DNA of 64,000 nt from Nitrobacter vulgaris (GCF_002028545.1 NZ_MWPQ01000031.1:1-64000); one strand, 5' to 3'; positions 1 to 9,986 are shown, counted from the stretch's first letter. Notes: generated from the sequence alone by a model not told the origin. Made by a program: numbers and translations.

Positions 1-1
1 C

Positions 2-115
2 GCGATGGAAGTGCACCTGATCGTGCCGATCGCGATGGAGGAGAAGCTGCGCTTCGCCATCCGCGAGGGCGGACGTACCGTCGGAGCAGGCGTCGTGGCC
101 AGCATCATCGAGTAA
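2..115 (+). CDS. tuf: Elongation factor Tu, C-terminal end (partial)
   Basis: Only the last 37 codons are in the window; the gene starts upstream. The readable peptide includes [20 protein letters not shown] and ends VVASIIE, which is the C-terminal beta-barrel end of EF-Tu. EF-Tu delivers aminoacyl-tRNA to the ribosome as a GTP complex. It lies directly upstream of rpsJ, the usual order in alphaproteobacterial str-S10 clusters, so the gene is assigned from both sequence and context. No other family fits. Confidence 0.95.
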   Translation, partial: AMEVHLIVPIAMEEKLRFAIREGGRTVGAGVVASIIE

Positions 116-129
116 GGAACGAGAGAATT

Positions 130-196
130 GCGAATAGCGAGTGGCGAATAGAACATCTTCTATTTCGCTATTCGCTACTCACTACTCACTATTCGC
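130..196. repeat. Imperfect palindromic repeat, GCGAATAG family (copy 1)
   Basis: Fills most of the tuf-rpsJ gap. The left arm (130-151) is built of GCGAATAGCGAGTGG-type words. The right arm (160-196) reads CTATTTCGCTATTCGC followed by ACTCACT repeats and is largely the reverse complement of the left. A related shorter hairpin lies at 13097-13129. The loop is about 8 nt. No T-run follows, so it is not an intrinsic terminator. Confidence 0.75.
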
Positions 197-217
197 TTTT
201 CAAAGAGAGACACGGCA

Positions 218-526
218 ATGAACGGCCAGAATATCCGCATCCGTCTCAAGGCGTTCGACCATCGGATTCTCGATACGTCGACCCGCGAGATCGTAAATAC
301 CGCGAAACGCACCGGTGCGCAGGTCCGTGGACCGATCCCGCTGCCGACGCGAATCGAGAAGTTTACGGTCAACCGTTCGCCGCACGTCGATAAGAAAAGC
401 CGCGAGCAGTTCGAAATGCGGACGCACAAGCGCCTTCTCGATATCGTCGATCCAACTCCTCAGACTGTCGATGCCTTGATGAAGCTCGATCTGGCTGCAG
501 GCGTCGACGTCGAGATCAAGCTCTGA
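218..526 (+). CDS. rpsJ: 30S ribosomal protein S10 (NusE)
   Basis: 102 aa, the normal S10 length. S10 sits in the 30S head and, as NusE, also joins the NusB antitermination complex. The conserved stretch [16 protein letters not shown] is present around residues 54-69. The ATG at 218 follows a purine-rich AAAGAGAGA. First gene of the S10 block; a 103-nt gap separates it from rplC. Antisense reading frames of similar length are shadows. Confidence 0.98.
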
Positions 527-629
527 ACTCGGCAGCCCGCCGTTTTTTCGGATCAGGGCACGCGGAAGTCGAAACGAAGTTTAGGAACAGTTCGCACATT
601 AGCGGACAGAAAGAACAGGAAGCACGACG

Positions 630-1370
630 ATGCGCTCCGGAGTGATCGCACAAAAGGTCGGGATGACGCGGGTCTTCACAGAGGCCGGCGAGCATATCCC
701 TGTGACCGTGCTGAAGCTGAGCAATTGTCAGGTGTTGGGACACCGGACCGGCGAGAAGAATGGCTACGTTGCGTTGCAGCTCGGGTCGGGCGTGCGCAAG
801 ACGGTCTACCTGCCGAAGTCGGAGCGCGGACAGTTCGCGGTCGCCAAGGTCGAGCCGAAGCGCAAGGTTGCGGAATTCCGTGTGTCCGAAGATGCGCTGA
901 TTCCGGTCGGCGCGGAAATCCAGGCGGACCATTTCGTGGTCGGCCAGTTCGTCGATGTCACCGGAACCTCGGTCGGTAAAGGGTTCGCCGGCGGCATGAA
1001 GCGCTGGAACTTCGGTGGTCTGCGCGCTACGCACGGTGTTTCGGTCTCGCATCGTTCGATCGGTTCGACTGGCGGACGTCAGGATCCGGGCAAGACCTTC
1101 AAGAACAAGAAGATGCCCGGTCACATGGGTGTTGACCGCATCACAACGTTGAATTTGCGCGTGGTGAAGACCGACGTCGAGCGCGGCCTGATCCTGGTCG
1201 AGGGCGCCGTTCCGGGCTCCAAGGGCGGCTGGATCGCGGTGCGCGACGCGGTGAAGAAGCCGTTGCCCAAGGAAGCGCCGCAACCAGGCAAGTTCAAGGT
1301 TGCAGGCGGCGCGCAGGCTGCGGACGACAAAGTCACGGCGGATGTCCCGGCCGAGAAGGAGGGGGCATAA
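630..1370 (+). CDS. rplC: 50S ribosomal protein L3
   Basis: 246 aa, longer than the roughly 210 aa of E. coli L3 because of a C-terminal tail after about residue 215 that is rich in Ala, Lys and Glu, as is usual in this order. L3 reaches the peptidyl-transferase centre. The loop [19 protein letters not shown] carries the conserved Gln corresponding to the PrmB methylation site. The start at 630 is preceded by AACAGGAAG. The stop is one base before the rplD start codon. Confidence 0.98.
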   Translation: MRSGVIAQKVGMTRVFTEAGEHIPVTVLKLSNCQVLGHRTGEKNGYVALQLGSGVRKTVYLPKSERGQFAVAKVEPKRKVAEFRVSEDALIPVGAEIQADHFVVGQFVDVTGTSVGKGFAGGMKRWNFGGLRATHGVSVSHRSIGSTGGRQDPGKTFKNKKMPGHMGVDRITTLNLRVVKTDVERGLILVEGAVPGSKGGWIAVRDAVKKPLPKEAPQPGKFKVAGGAQAADDKVTADVPAEKEGA

Positions 1371-1371
1371 C

Positions 1372-1992
1372 ATGGAACTGAACATTACCACCCTCGAAGG
1401 CAAGGCTGCGGGTTCGGTTCAACTATCGGACGGCATCTTCGGGCTCGAGCCGCGCAAGGATCTGATTCAGCGTTGCGTGAACTGGCAGCTCGCCAAGCGT
1501 CAGGCGGGCACCCGCAAGACCAAGGGACGTGCGGAAATCTGGCGTACCGGCAAGAAGCTGTTCAAGCAGAAGGGCACCGGCAACGCCCGTCACGGTTCAG
1601 CCCGCGCGCCCCAGTTCCGCGGCGGCGGCCGCGCGTTCGGGCCGGTCGTTCGTAGTCATGCGCATGATCTGCCCAAGAAGGTGCGCGCGCTGGCGCTGCG
1701 CCATGCTCTATCGGCGAAGGCCAAGGACGGCGGTTTGATTGTCATCGACAGCGTCGAATTGAAGGACGCCAAGACCAAGGCTCTGATGGGTCACTTTTCC
1801 GGCCTCGGTCTGACCAGTGCGCTGATCGTTGACGGCGCGCAGGTTCATGCCGGGTTCGCAACCGCTGTGCGCAATATTCCGAACATCGACGTGCTGCCGA
1901 TCCAGGGCATCAATGTCTACGACATTCTGCGCCGCCAGAAGCTGGTGTTGACCAAGGCGGCGGTTGATGCGTTGGAGGCGCGCTTCAAATGA
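1372..1992 (+). CDS. rplD: 50S ribosomal protein L4
   Basis: 206 aa. An in-frame start upstream at 1300 lies inside rplC; the ATG at 1372 ([10 protein letters not shown]) is chosen because it follows GGAGGGGG at good spacing and gives the family length. L4 lines the exit tunnel, and the extended loop with [19 protein letters not shown] around residues 65-85 is present. In E. coli L4 represses the S10 operon; the sequence does not show whether that holds here. It overlaps rplW by ATGA. Confidence 0.98.
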   Translation: MELNITTLEGKAAGSVQLSDGIFGLEPRKDLIQRCVNWQLAKRQAGTRKTKGRAEIWRTGKKLFKQKGTGNARHGSARAPQFRGGGRAFGPVVRSHAHDLPKKVRALALRHALSAKAKDGGLIVIDSVELKDAKTKALMGHFSGLGLTSALIVDGAQVHAGFATAVRNIPNIDVLPIQGINVYDILRRQKLVLTKAAVDALEARFK

Positions 1993-2285
1993 CAATCGAT
2001 GCGAAGCATTACGACGTGATCGTCGCTCCGGTCATTACCGAAAAGGCGACGATGGCCTCCGAGTACAACAAGGTGGTGTTCAAGGTGGCGCGCAAGGCGT
2101 CCAAGCCGCAGATCAAGGAAGCGGTCGAGAAACTGTTCGACGTCAAGGTCAAGAGCGTGAATACGCTGGTGCGCAAGGGCAAGGTAAAGGTCTTCCGCGG
2201 CAACTTAGGCTCGCAGTCGGATGTCAAGCGCGCGGTTGTGACCCTCGAAGAGGGCCACCGCATTGACGTCACTACCGGACTCTGA
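1989..2285 (+). CDS. rplW: 50S ribosomal protein L23
   Basis: 98 aa, normal length. L23 lies at the tunnel exit and is the docking site for trigger factor and SRP. The N-terminal half contains APVITEKAT and YNKVVFKV, and the conserved [14 protein letters not shown] follows. The start overlaps the rplD stop (ATGA), implying translational coupling. A 28-nt gap leads to rplB. Confidence 0.98.
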   Translation: MTIDAKHYDVIVAPVITEKATMASEYNKVVFKVARKASKPQIKEAVEKLFDVKVKSVNTLVRKGKVKVFRGNLGSQSDVKRAVVTLEEGHRIDVTTGL

Positions 2286-2313
2286 GGCGGAAACGGCTTT
2301 AAGGCGATAGATT

Positions 2314-3147
2314 ATGGCACTTAAGACATACAATCCCACGACGCCGGGCCAGCGCCAGTTGGTGATGGTCGATCGCTCGGCCCTTTACAAGGGCAAGCCG
2401 GTCAAGACGCTGACCGAGGGCAAGCGCGGCAAGGGCGGCCGCAACAATACTGGGCGCATCACCGTTCGGTTCCGCGGCGGCGGCCACAAGCAGGCCTATC
2501 GCAACGTCGATTTCAAGCGCGGCAAGACGGACGTGCCGGCGGTCGTCGAGCGGCTCGAGTATGATCCGAACCGCACTGCGTTCATCGCGCTGATCAAGTA
2601 TCAGGACGGCGAGCAGGCTTATATCCTTGCGCCGCAGCGTCTGGCTGTCGGCGACACCGTCGTCGCGGGGAATTATGTTGACGTCAAGCCGGGTAATGTC
2701 ATGCCGCTCGGCAACATGCCTGTCGGCACGATCGTCCACAATGTCGAGATGAAGATCGGCAAAGGTGGTCAGCTTGCACGTTCCGCTGGCACCTATGCTC
2801 AGATCGTCGGCCGCGATCAGGACTATGTCATCCTGCGTCTGAATTCGGGCGAGCAGCGTCTGGTGCACGGCCGCTGCCGCGGCGCCATCGGCGCGGTATC
2901 GAATCCGGATCATATGAACACCTCGATCGGCAAGGCGGGCCGCACCCGCTGGATGGGTCGCCGTCCGCATAACCGCGGCGTGGTCATGAACCCAATCGAC
3001 CATCCGCATGGCGGCGGCGAAGGCCGTACCTCCGGTGGCCGTCATCCCGTGACGCCGTGGGGCAAGCCGACCAAAGGCAAGAAGACCCGTTCAAACAAGT
3101 CGACCAACAAGTTCATTCTCATCAGCCGCCACAAGCGGAAGAAGTAG
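2314..3147 (+). CDS. rplB: 50S ribosomal protein L2
   Basis: 277 aa, normal length. L2 is needed for subunit association and peptidyl-transferase activity. The functionally important histidine region [21 protein letters not shown]-like loop is intact near residues 229-249, and the N-terminal [16 protein letters not shown] is typical. The C-terminus ends in a basic HKRKK. Followed after 15 nt by rpsS. Confidence 0.98.
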   Translation: MALKTYNPTTPGQRQLVMVDRSALYKGKPVKTLTEGKRGKGGRNNTGRITVRFRGGGHKQAYRNVDFKRGKTDVPAVVERLEYDPNRTAFIALIKYQDGEQAYILAPQRLAVGDTVVAGNYVDVKPGNVMPLGNMPVGTIVHNVEMKIGKGGQLARSAGTYAQIVGRDQDYVILRLNSGEQRLVHGRCRGAIGAVSNPDHMNTSIGKAGRTRWMGRRPHNRGVVMNPIDHPHGGGEGRTSGGRHPVTPWGKPTKGKKTRSNKSTNKFILISRHKRKK

Positions 3148-3162
3148 TAAGGAAAGCCGGAC

Positions 3163-3441
3163 ATGGTTCGTTCAGTCTGGAAAGGCCCGTTTGTTGAAGG
3201 CTCCCTGCTCAAGAAGGCAGATGTCGCGCGGGCGAGCGGCCGTCATGACGTCATCAAGATCTGGAGCCGCCGTTCGACCATTCTGCCGCAATTCGTCGGT
3301 TTGGTGTTCGGCGTCTACAACGGTCAGAAGCACGTGCCGGTGTCGGTCAACGAGGAGATGGTCGGTCACAAGTTCGGTGAGTTTTCGCCGACTCGTACGT
3401 TCCATGGCCACTCGGGCGACAAGAAAGCCAAGAGGGCTTGA
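3163..3441 (+). CDS. rpsS: 30S ribosomal protein S19
   Basis: 92 aa, normal length. S19 pairs with S13 in the 30S head and contacts the A-site finger bridge. Begins [11 protein letters not shown] and ends [20 protein letters not shown] followed by a basic tail, both family hallmarks. The start is preceded by AAGGAAAG. Nine bases separate it from rplV. Confidence 0.98.
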   Translation: MVRSVWKGPFVEGSLLKKADVARASGRHDVIKIWSRRSTILPQFVGLVFGVYNGQKHVPVSVNEEMVGHKFGEFSPTRTFHGHSGDKKAKRA

Positions 3442-3450
3442 GGTTAAGTC

Positions 3451-3837
3451 ATGAGCAAACCAAAGCGCGAACGGAGCCTCCCGGAAAACGAGGCCAAGGC
3501 GATCGCCCGGATGCTTCGGGTGAGCCCGCAGAAGCTCAACCTGGTTGCGCAACTGATCCGGGGCCGCAAGGCGTCCGCGGCGCTCGCGGACCTGCAGTTT
3601 TCGCGCAAGCGGATCGCGGTCGACGTAAAGAAGTGTCTGGAATCGGCGATCGCCAATGCGGAGAACAACCACGACCTCGACGTCGACGAGTTGATCGTAT
3701 CGGAGGCGTTTGTCGGCAACGGCATGGTGATGAAGCGTTTCGCGCCGCGCGGCCGTGGCCGTTCGGGCCGTATCTATAAACCGTTCTCGCAACTGACAAT
3801 CGTGGTGCGTCAGGTCGAGGCCGAGGCGAGCGCTTAA
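3451..3837 (+). CDS. rplV: 50S ribosomal protein L22
   Basis: 128 aa. L22 lines the exit tunnel; its beta-hairpin is the site of macrolide-resistance changes in other bacteria. The hairpin region [18 protein letters not shown] is intact near residues 91-108, and the core includes [16 protein letters not shown]. The ATG at 3451 follows TTGAGGTTAAGTC. A long antisense frame (3536-4750) crosses this and the next two genes and is a shadow. Confidence 0.98.
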   Translation: MSKPKRERSLPENEAKAIARMLRVSPQKLNLVAQLIRGRKASAALADLQFSRKRIAVDVKKCLESAIANAENNHDLDVDELIVSEAFVGNGMVMKRFAPRGRGRSGRIYKPFSQLTIVVRQVEAEASA

Positions 3838-3856
3838 AGAGGCGCGGGAGAAAACG

Positions 3857-4552
3857 ATGGGTCAGAAGATCAATCCAATCGGGCTGCGTCTGGGTATCAA
3901 CCGGACCTGGGATTCCCGTTGGTATGCCGGCAAGAGCGAGTACGGCAGGCTGCTGCACGAGGATGTCAAGATCCGCGAACTCCTGCACAAGGAACTCAAG
4001 CAGGCGGCCGTTGCCCGCATCGTGATCGAGCGTCCGCATAAAAAGTGCCGCGTGACGATCCATTCGGCGCGCCCCGGTGTCGTGATCGGAAAGAAGGGCG
4101 CCGATATCGATAAGCTTCGCAAAAGGGTTGCTGACATCACCTCGTCCGACGTGGTCCTCAACATCGTCGAAATTCGCAAGCCGGAACTCGATGCCACGCT
4201 GGTCGCCGAATCGATCGCGCAGCAGCTTGAGCGTCGCGTCGCATTCCGCCGCGCGATGAAGCGCGCCGTGCAGTCGGCGATGCGTCTCGGCGCCGAAGGC
4301 ATTCGGATCAATTGCTCGGGCCGTCTCGGCGGCGCCGAAATCGCCCGCATGGAGTGGTATCGCGAAGGCCGTGTGCCGCTGCACACGCTGCGCGCTGATG
4401 TGGACTACGGCGTTGCTACCGCGTTCACGACGTTCGGCACCTGCGGCGTCAAGGTCTGGATATTCAAGGGCGAGATCCTCGAGCACGATCCGATGGCTCA
4501 GGACAAGCGCCTGGCCGGCGACGACAGCCGTCCGCGCCGCGACGCGGCTTGA
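3857..4552 (+). CDS. rpsC: 30S ribosomal protein S3
   Basis: 231 aa, normal length. S3 forms part of the mRNA entry channel. The type II KH domain shows its GxxG loop as GKKG in [17 protein letters not shown] (about residues 75-91). The S3 C-terminal domain includes [12 protein letters not shown]-like and [20 protein letters not shown] sequences. Start preceded by GGCGCGGGAG. Followed by rplP after a 27-nt gap. Confidence 0.98.
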   Translation: MGQKINPIGLRLGINRTWDSRWYAGKSEYGRLLHEDVKIRELLHKELKQAAVARIVIERPHKKCRVTIHSARPGVVIGKKGADIDKLRKRVADITSSDVVLNIVEIRKPELDATLVAESIAQQLERRVAFRRAMKRAVQSAMRLGAEGIRINCSGRLGGAEIARMEWYREGRVPLHTLRADVDYGVATAFTTFGTCGVKVWIFKGEILEHDPMAQDKRLAGDDSRPRRDAA

Positions 4553-4579
4553 ACGAGAGAAGGTTTGAGGGCGTAAGCC

Positions 4580-4993
4580 ATGATGCAACCGAAGAAGACC
4601 AAGTTCCGGAAGGCACACAAGGGCCGCATCCACGGCGTCGCGTCGTCGGGCGCGACACTTGCGTTCGGCCAGTTCGGCCTGAAGGCAATGGCGCCCGAGC
4701 GCATCACGGCGCGCCAGATCGAAGCCGCGCGGCGAGCGCTGACGCGCCACATGAAGCGCGCGGGACGCGTTTGGATCCGCGTTTTTCCGGACGTGCCCGT
4801 ATCGAAGAAGCCTGCCGAGGTCCGCATGGGCTCAGGCAAGGGCGCGCCGGAATTGTGGGTGGTACGGGTCAAGCCGGGCCGGGTTCTTTTCGAGATCGAT
4901 GGCGTGGCCGCGCAGACCGCCAAGGAAGCACTGACTCTCGCCGCCGCCAAGCTGCCGATCAAAACGCGCTTCGTCGCGCGCATCGCGGAGTAA
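4580..4993 (+). CDS. rplP: 50S ribosomal protein L16
   Basis: 137 aa, normal length. L16 organises the A-site region of the 50S subunit. [19 protein letters not shown] is the classic N-terminus, and [20 protein letters not shown] is the conserved core that carries the arginine hydroxylated by YcfD in E. coli. The alternate start upstream is not favoured because this ATG gives the exact family N-terminus. Five bases separate it from rpmC. Confidence 0.98.
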   Translation: MMQPKKTKFRKAHKGRIHGVASSGATLAFGQFGLKAMAPERITARQIEAARRALTRHMKRAGRVWIRVFPDVPVSKKPAEVRMGSGKGAPELWVVRVKPGRVLFEIDGVAAQTAKEALTLAAAKLPIKTRFVARIAE

Positions 4994-4998
4994 CCGAC

Positions 4999-5205
4999 AT
5001 GGCAGGAATGAAGACCGCCGACATCCGCGCGATGACCCCCGACCAGATGGACGACGCCGTCGCCAATCTGAAGAAGGAGCGGTTCAATCTGCGCTTCCAG
5101 CGAGCCACCGGACAGCTTGAGAACACTTCGCGGTTGCGTGAAGCCCGCCGCGATATTGCACGGATCAAGACCATCGCCGCGCAAAAGCGCGACGCGAAGA
5201 AATAA
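4999..5205 (+). CDS. rpmC: 50S ribosomal protein L29
   Basis: 68 aa, normal for L29, a small all-helical protein at the tunnel exit. The longer open frame beginning at 4549 runs through rplP out of frame; the start at 4999 gives [16 protein letters not shown], and [19 protein letters not shown] is the family signature. Located between rplP and rpsQ as in nearly all bacteria. Confidence 0.97.
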   Translation: MAGMKTADIRAMTPDQMDDAVANLKKERFNLRFQRATGQLENTSRLREARRDIARIKTIAAQKRDAKK

Positions 5206-5215
5206 GGGGTCCGAG

Positions 5216-5464
5216 ATGCCAAAACGTACGCTGCAGGGCGTGGTCGTCAGCGACAAGCAAGCCAAGACGGTTGTGGTGCGTGTCGATCGCCGCTTTACCC
5301 ATCCGATCTACAAGAAGACCATTCGCCGCTCGAAAAACTATCACGCGCACGACGAGAACAATGAGTTCAAGCCGGGTGACATGGTGTGGATCGAGGAAAG
5401 CAAGCCGATCTCGAAATTGAAGCGCTGGACCGTGGTTCGGGGCGAACAGAAGAAAACTGCTTAA
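5216..5464 (+). CDS. rpsQ: 30S ribosomal protein S17
   Basis: 82 aa. An OB-fold primary 16S rRNA binder. [19 protein letters not shown] begins at the ATG at 5216; the open frame extends upstream to 5117, but that would run inside rpm[17 protein letters not shown] is the conserved loop. Preceded by AAGGGGTCCGAG. A 39-nt gap leads to rplN. Confidence 0.97.
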   Translation: MPKRTLQGVVVSDKQAKTVVVRVDRRFTHPIYKKTIRRSKNYHAHDENNEFKPGDMVWIEESKPISKLKRWTVVRGEQKKTA

Positions 5465-5503
5465 GCGCGATTTTGCGCATCAGAAAGAGGACAAGGTGCA
5501 TCA

Positions 5504-5872
5504 ATGATTCAGATGCAGACCAACCTCGACGTGGCCGATAATTCAGGCGCACGCCGTGTCATGTGCATCAAAGTGCTTGGAGGCTCCAAGCGCCGCTATG
5601 CAACGGTGGGCGACATCATCGTCGTGTCGATCAAGGAAGCCATCCCGCGCGGGAAGGTGAAGAAGGGCGACGTCATGAAGGCGGTGGTGGTGCGGGTATC
5701 CAAGGATATCCGCCGCGCGGACGGTTCGGTGATCCGTTTTGACCGCAATGCGGCCGTTCTGATCAACAACCAGTCCGAGCCTGTCGGCACCCGCATTTTT
5801 GGGCCGGTGCCGCGCGAGCTACGTGCCAAGAACCACATGAAAATCATATCGCTGGCGCCGGAGGTGCTGTGA
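5504..5872 (+). CDS. rplN: 50S ribosomal protein L14
   Basis: 122 aa, the invariant L14 length. It sits at the subunit interface. [17 protein letters not shown] is the family N-terminus, and [18 protein letters not shown] the C-terminal signature. The start is preceded by AAAGAGGACAAGG. Its stop overlaps the rplX start (TGATG). Confidence 0.98.
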   Translation: MIQMQTNLDVADNSGARRVMCIKVLGGSKRRYATVGDIIVVSIKEAIPRGKVKKGDVMKAVVVRVSKDIRRADGSVIRFDRNAAVLINNQSEPVGTRIFGPVPRELRAKNHMKIISLAPEVL

Positions 5873-6186
5873 TGGCTGCCAAGATCCGGAAGGGCGACAA
5901 GGTTATCGTATTGTCGGGCCGCGACAAGGGTCGCACCGGCGAGGTGTTCGAGGTGCGCCCCGCGGAGGGCAGGGCGCTGGTGCGCGGCGTTAACATGGTG
6001 AAGCGCCACCAGAAGCAGAGCCAGAACCAGGAGGGCGGCATCATTTCGAAGGAGTCGCCGGTCCACCTGTCAAACATCGCGATCGTCGGCAAGGACGGAA
6101 AGCCGACCCGCGTCGGTTTCAAGATTCAGGCAGACGGCACCAAGGTGCGTGTCGCCAAGCGTTCGGGAGCGGAGATCGATGGCTGA
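5872..6186 (+). CDS. rplX: 50S ribosomal protein L24
   Basis: 104 aa. A KOW-motif protein that nucleates 50S assembly: [20 protein letters not shown] at residues 5-24 is the KOW segment. ATG at 5872 is chosen over the in-frame GTG at 5869 because it gives the usual N-terminus and overlaps the rplN stop. The end overlaps rplE by 8 nt. Confidence 0.97.
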   Translation: MAAKIRKGDKVIVLSGRDKGRTGEVFEVRPAEGRALVRGVNMVKRHQKQSQNQEGGIISKESPVHLSNIAIVGKDGKPTRVGFKIQADGTKVRVAKRSGAEIDG

Positions 6187-6736
6187 AACAGCTTACGTGC
6201 CGCGCCTGCGCGCGGAATATGACAAGAGCATCCGCGCCAGACTCACCGAGGAGTTCGGCTACGTCAATGTCATGCAGGTGCCGCGTCTCGACAAGGTGGT
6301 TCTCAATATGGGAATCGGCGAGGCCGTGAACGACCGCAAAAAGGCCGAGACGGCGGCTGGTGACCTGGCGCTGATCGCCGGCCAGAAGGCGGTCGTGACC
6401 TATTCGCGTGTCGCAATCGCGACCTACAAGCTGCGTGAAAACCAGCCGATCGGCTGCAAGGTGACGCTGCGCAAGGCGAAGATGTACGAGTTCATCGACC
6501 GCCTGGTAAACGTCGCGCTGCCGCGCGTGCGCGACTTCCGCGGTCTCAATCCGAAGAGCTTCGACGGTCGCGGCAATTATTCGCTCGGCATCAAGGAACA
6601 CATCATTTTCCCCGAAATCGACTTCGACAAGGTCGGGGAGAGCTGGGGCATGGACGTCACGGTCTGCACGACGGCGCAGACGGATGACGAGGCTCGGGCG
6701 CTGCTGACTGCATTCAATTTTCCGTTCCGGCAGTGA
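6179..6736 (+). CDS. rplE: 50S ribosomal protein L5
   Basis: 185 aa. L5 binds 5S rRNA and contacts P-site tRNA. The start at 6179 ([16 protein letters not shown]) lies inside the last codons of rplX; a farther start at 6149 would add residues from the rplX frame region. [17 protein letters not shown] and [17 protein letters not shown] are the conserved segments. A 43-nt gap precedes rpsN. Confidence 0.97.
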   Translation: MAETAYVPRLRAEYDKSIRARLTEEFGYVNVMQVPRLDKVVLNMGIGEAVNDRKKAETAAGDLALIAGQKAVVTYSRVAIATYKLRENQPIGCKVTLRKAKMYEFIDRLVNVALPRVRDFRGLNPKSFDGRGNYSLGIKEHIIFPEIDFDKVGESWGMDVTVCTTAQTDDEARALLTAFNFPFRQ

Positions 6737-6779
6737 GACGCTGAGAAGCGCTCAGACGCGGAAAGGCAAGGAGCCAAGC

Positions 6780-7085
6780 ATGGCAAAGAAGAGTTCGATC
6801 GAGAAGAACAACCGGCGCAGGCGGATGGCTGGGAACGCGGCTGCGAAGCGCGCGCGGCTGAAGGCCATCATCTCCGACAAGACCAAGCCGATGGAGGAAC
6901 GGTTCGCAGCCACTCTGAAGCTTGCCGAAATGCCGCGCAATTCGTCGGCGACGCGTATCCGCAACCGCTGCGAACTGACCGGACGTCCCCGTTCGAACTA
7001 CCGCAAGAACAAGCTGAGTCGCATCGCGCTGCGCGAGCTTGGCTCCAGAGGCCTGGTTCCCGGCCTCGTGAAGTCGAGCTGGTAA
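6780..7085 (+). CDS. rpsN: 30S ribosomal protein S14 (zinc-independent type)
   Basis: 101 aa, the long cysteine-free form of S14; no CxxC pairs are present, so it does not need zinc. [16 protein letters not shown] starts the protein and [19 protein letters not shown] is the conserved C-terminal part. Start preceded by AAGGAGCCAAGC, a strong ribosome binding site. Followed by rpsH after 13 nt. Confidence 0.97.
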   Translation: MAKKSSIEKNNRRRRMAGNAAAKRARLKAIISDKTKPMEERFAATLKLAEMPRNSSATRIRNRCELTGRPRSNYRKNKLSRIALRELGSRGLVPGLVKSSW

Positions 7086-7098
7086 GGAGGGTCGCCAG

Positions 7099-7497
7099 AT
7101 GTCCACGCACGATCCGATCAGCGATCTCATCACCCGCATCCGCAATGCGCAGATGCGCAACAAGCCCAAGGTTTCGACCCCGGGCTCCAAGATGCGAGCT
7201 AACGTGCTCGAAGTCCTCAAGAGCGAGGGCTATATCCGCGGCTACGCCAGCGTCGAGCATTCCTCGGGCCGCAGCGAGCTTGAGATCGAGTTGAAGTATT
7301 TCGACGGCGAACCCGTGATCCGCGAGATCGAGCGGGTCTCCAAGCCGGGGCGGCGTGTTTACGCCTCCGTGAAAAATCTACCGCGCGTCAACAACGGGCT
7401 GGGGATTTCGGTGCTGTCGACGCCGAAGGGAATCATGGCCGACCACGACGCGCGTGACGCGAATGTGGGCGGCGAAGTTCTCTTCACGGTGTTCTGA
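7099..7497 (+). CDS. rpsH: 30S ribosomal protein S8
   Basis: 132 aa, normal length. S8 binds helix 21 of 16S rRNA and in E. coli represses the spc operon. [18 protein letters not shown] is the N-terminal signature; [19 protein letters not shown] is the C-terminal one. An AAGGAGGG site lies upstream of the ATG. Confidence 0.98.
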   Translation: MSTHDPISDLITRIRNAQMRNKPKVSTPGSKMRANVLEVLKSEGYIRGYASVEHSSGRSELEIELKYFDGEPVIREIERVSKPGRRVYASVKNLPRVNNGLGISVLSTPKGIMADHDARDANVGGEVLFTVF

Positions 7498-7512
7498 GGA
7501 AGGAATTAAGCC

Positions 7513-8046
7513 ATGTCACGCATCGGCAAGAGGCCAGTCACGGTGCCATCCGGTGTCACTGCGACCGTCGAAGGGCAGACCGTCAAGATGAAGGGGCCGA
7601 AAGGCCAGCTTCAGTTCGTCGTCCATGACGATGTCGAGGTGAAGCTCGAGGATGGCGCGGTGAAGGTCGCGCCGCGATACGAGACCAAGCGGGCGCAGGC
7701 GCTGTATGGTACAGCGCGCGCGCAAGTCGCAAATCTTGTCGACGGCGTCACGAAGGGATTCGAGAAGAAGCTCGAGATCGTCGGCGTCGGCTATCGCGCC
7801 GCGTTGCAAGGCAAGTCATTGCAGCTCGCGCTCGGCTATAGCCACGATGTCAATTACGCGGTCCCCGAGGGGATTACGATTGCTGTGCCGAAGCCGACTG
7901 AAATCACGATCACGGGTAATGACGCGCAGCGCGTTGGTCAGGTCGCGGCCGAAATCCGTGGCTATCGTCCGCCGGAGCCTTACAAGGGCAAGGGCGTGAA
8001 GTACGCCAACGAAACGATCTTCCGCAAGGAAGGAAAGAAGAAGTAA
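7513..8046 (+). CDS. rplF: 50S ribosomal protein L6
   Basis: 177 aa, normal length. A two-domain 23S rRNA binder near the GTPase-associated centre. [15 protein letters not shown] opens the protein, and [19 protein letters not shown] is the diagnostic C-terminus. Preceded by GAGGAAGG. Followed by rplR 11 nt later. Confidence 0.98.
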   Translation: MSRIGKRPVTVPSGVTATVEGQTVKMKGPKGQLQFVVHDDVEVKLEDGAVKVAPRYETKRAQALYGTARAQVANLVDGVTKGFEKKLEIVGVGYRAALQGKSLQLALGYSHDVNYAVPEGITIAVPKPTEITITGNDAQRVGQVAAEIRGYRPPEPYKGKGVKYANETIFRKEGKKK

Positions 8047-8057
8047 CGGAGCCGGTC

Positions 8058-8420
8058 ATGTCGAAACTGAAGATTACGAATGCCCGGCGCAAGCAACGCG
8101 TGAGGCTGTCGTTGCGTCGCACCGCAAATGGCAGACCGCGGCTGTCGGTGTTCCGCTCGTCGAAGCACATATATGCCCAAGTCATTGACGACCTGAAGGG
8201 CGAGACGCTGGCCTCGGCGTCCTCGCTCGAAAAGGTGATGCGCGGTACGGGCAACACGGGCGCCAATATCGAAGCGGCCAAAGCGGTTGGCAAACTGTTG
8301 GCGGAGCGGGCGGTGAAGAACGGCGTCAAGGAAGTGGTCTTCGATCGCGGCGGCTATCTCTATCACGGTCGCGTCAAGGCGCTGGCCGATGCCGCTCGCG
8401 AAAGCGGTTTGAGCTTCTAA
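8058..8420 (+). CDS. rplR: 50S ribosomal protein L18
   Basis: 120 aa. L18 binds 5S rRNA together with L5 and L25. [18 protein letters not shown] is the family segment near residue 30-47, and [22 protein letters not shown] is the C-terminal one. A palindromic repeat fills part of the 111-nt gap before rpsE. Confidence 0.98.
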   Translation: MSKLKITNARRKQRVRLSLRRTANGRPRLSVFRSSKHIYAQVIDDLKGETLASASSLEKVMRGTGNTGANIEAAKAVGKLLAERAVKNGVKEVVFDRGGYLYHGRVKALADAARESGLSF

Positions 8421-8468
8421 GCGCGTATTCTGCAAAAGCGGGATCCGGTTTTGCAACAAGAATGCGTG
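8421..8468. repeat. Palindromic repeat unit in the rplR-rpsE gap (family B)
   Basis: The left arm begins GCGCGTATTCTGCAAAAGCG and the right arm GGTTTTGCAACAAGAATGCG is largely its reverse complement, around a GGATCC centre. It resembles the second module of the compound repeats at 11441-11547 and 60562-60673 (shared TTTTGC and GCGCGTATTC words). No T-run follows, so it is not a standard terminator. Confidence 0.7.
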
Positions 8469-8531
8469 TCTTGAAATTGATATCGAACGAATAGGACAGG
8501 GGCGAAGCCTCACAAGGATCGGAAAAACACC

Positions 8532-9107
8532 ATGGCAGGTGAACGCGAACGCGGCGGACGCGAACGGAGCAGAGATCGCGAGGAGCGCGACAGCGAGTTC
8601 GTTGACAAGCTTGTCCACATCAATCGTGTGGCGAAGGTCGTCAAGGGCGGCAAGCGCTTCGGTTTCGCGGCGTTGGTCGTGATCGGCGACCAGAAGGGCC
8701 GGGTTGGCTTCGGTCACGGCAAGGCGCGCGAAGTTCCGGAGGCAATCCGCAAGGCGACGGAGTCGGCAAAGCGCAATCTGACGCGCGTGGCGCTGCGCGA
8801 GGGCCGGACGCTGCATCACGACATCGCAGGCCGCCACGGCGCAGGCCGCGTTTATCTGCGCGCAGCACCAGCCGGCACCGGCATCATCGCCGGCGGCCCG
8901 ATGCGCGCGGTGTTTGAGACGCTCGGCATCCAGGACGTGGTGGCGAAGTCGATTGGCTCGTCCAATCCCTACAATATGATTCGCGCGACGTTCGACGCGC
9001 TGAAGCATCAGGATTCACCGCGCTCGGTTTCCGCCCGCCGCAATATCAAGGTTTCCACGCTGCAATCGCGCCGTGTGGGCGGTGATGCGGAGGCTGTTGC
9101 CGAATAA
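8532..9107 (+). CDS. rpsE: 30S ribosomal protein S5
   Basis: 191 aa, longer than E. coli S5 (167) through an Arg/Glu-rich N-terminal extension typical of this group. S5 helps form the mRNA entry channel and affects decoding fidelity. [20 protein letters not shown] is the S5 N-terminal domain signature, and [20 protein letters not shown] the C-terminal one. Start ATG 8532 follows AAGGATCGG. Confidence 0.98.
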   Translation: MAGERERGGRERSRDREERDSEFVDKLVHINRVAKVVKGGKRFGFAALVVIGDQKGRVGFGHGKAREVPEAIRKATESAKRNLTRVALREGRTLHHDIAGRHGAGRVYLRAAPAGTGIIAGGPMRAVFETLGIQDVVAKSIGSSNPYNMIRATFDALKHQDSPRSVSARRNIKVSTLQSRRVGGDAEAVAE

Positions 9108-9185
9108 GCGGAGTCCGGGCTGGGGCCGGCGGTTGCCACCTGCCCAATCCGACCGCCGGGCAAGACAGGATTTGGAGTGACGACG

Positions 9186-9380
9186 ATGGCTAAGGCCGCA
9201 AAGACAATCAAGGTCGAGCAGACCGGCAGCGCAATCCGCCGCCACCACTCACAACGCTCGACATTGGTCGGGCTTAAGCTCAACAAGATCGGTCGGACCG
9301 CGGAGTTGCAGGATACGCCTGAAATTCGCGGCATGATCGAGAAGGTTCGACACATCGTCCGTGTAATCGACGAGACGTAA
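9186..9380 (+). CDS. rpmD: 50S ribosomal protein L30
   Basis: 64 aa, normal for bacterial L30. ATG 9186 ([15 protein letters not shown]) preferred over the in-frame start at 9177 because it matches the family N-terminus. [20 protein letters not shown] is the conserved core. The 120-nt gap that follows contains a REP-like palindrome. Confidence 0.96.
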   Translation: MAKAAKTIKVEQTGSAIRRHHSQRSTLVGLKLNKIGRTAELQDTPEIRGMIEKVRHIVRVIDET

Positions 9381-9393
9381 TAATTTGCTATTT

Positions 9394-9480
9394 ATGCCCG
9401 GCCTGTGCCGGGGGTCCACGGCTTGGAGTGCGCCGGGTTCGGCAAAAGACGTGGAAGGCCGGGACGATCCTGGCACGACG
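9394..9480. repeat. REP-like palindromic element in the rpmD-rplO gap
   Basis: Begins ATGCCCGGCCTGTGCCGGGG, then GTCCACG; the far side reads CGTGGAAGGCCGGGACGATC followed by CTGGCACGAC. The two halves are inverted with respect to each other and would fold into a long GC-rich structure with internal CCGGC hairpins. Sequences of this style are dispersed in Bradyrhizobiaceae intergenic DNA; only one copy is in this window. Confidence 0.65.
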
Positions 9481-9500
9481 AACACGATGAGGACGCGACC

Positions 9501-9986
9501 ATGAAACTTTGCGATATCGCCGACAACGCAGGCTCGCGCAAGAAGCGCATGCGGATCGGCCGGGGTATCGGCTCCGGAAAGGGCAAGACCGGCGGCCGTG
9601 GCGGCAAGGGACAGACGGCGCGCTCGGGTGTGCGCATCAAAGGCTTCGAGGGAGGCCAGATGCCGCTGCACCGGCGGTTGCCGAAGCGCGGCTTCAACAA
9701 TATCTTCCGGGTGGAATTTGCCGAAATCAATCTTGACCGGCTCCAGGCCGCAATTGATGCCGGGTCGATCAATGCCAAGGAGACCGTTAACGCCGAGTCG
9801 CTGGTGAAATCCGGCGTGGTGCGTCGCGCCAAGGGTGGCGTCCGCCTGCTTGGCCGAGGCGAGATCAAGGCGAAACTGACTATCGAGGTTCACGGCGCCT
9901 CGAAGTCCGCGATCACGGCGGTCGAGAAGGCCGGCGGCACAGTGAAAATCCTTGCGCCGAAGAAGGACGAAGGTGAGGCAGCCTAA
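9501..9986 (+). CDS. rplO: 50S ribosomal protein L15
   Basis: 161 aa, normal length. L15 is a late-assembly 50S protein. [20 protein letters not shown] followed by the Gly-rich [18 protein letters not shown] segment identifies it. The reading frame is open back to 9405, but ATG 9501 gives the family start. Followed after 116 nt by secY. Confidence 0.97.
   Translation: MKLCDIADNAGSRKKRMRIGRGIGSGKGKTGGRGGKGQTARSGVRIKGFEGGQMPLHRRLPKRGFNNIFRVEFAEINLDRLQAAIDAGSINAKETVNAESLVKSGVVRRAKGGVRLLGRGEIKAKLTIEVHGASKSAITAVEKAGGTVKILAPKKDEGEAA

Noticed and set aside
516-1403. A 295-codon minus-strand open frame over rplC
   Set aside because: Antisense shadow of rplC. The same applies to the long antisense frames at 2299-3045, 10235-10897, 13887-14801, 55302-56348 and 61725-62762.
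3536-4750. A 404-codon minus-strand open frame across rplV, rpsC and rplP
   Set aside because: It lies wholly antisense to three certain ribosomal protein genes and has high-GC shadow composition (Arg/Ala/His-rich) with no family features.
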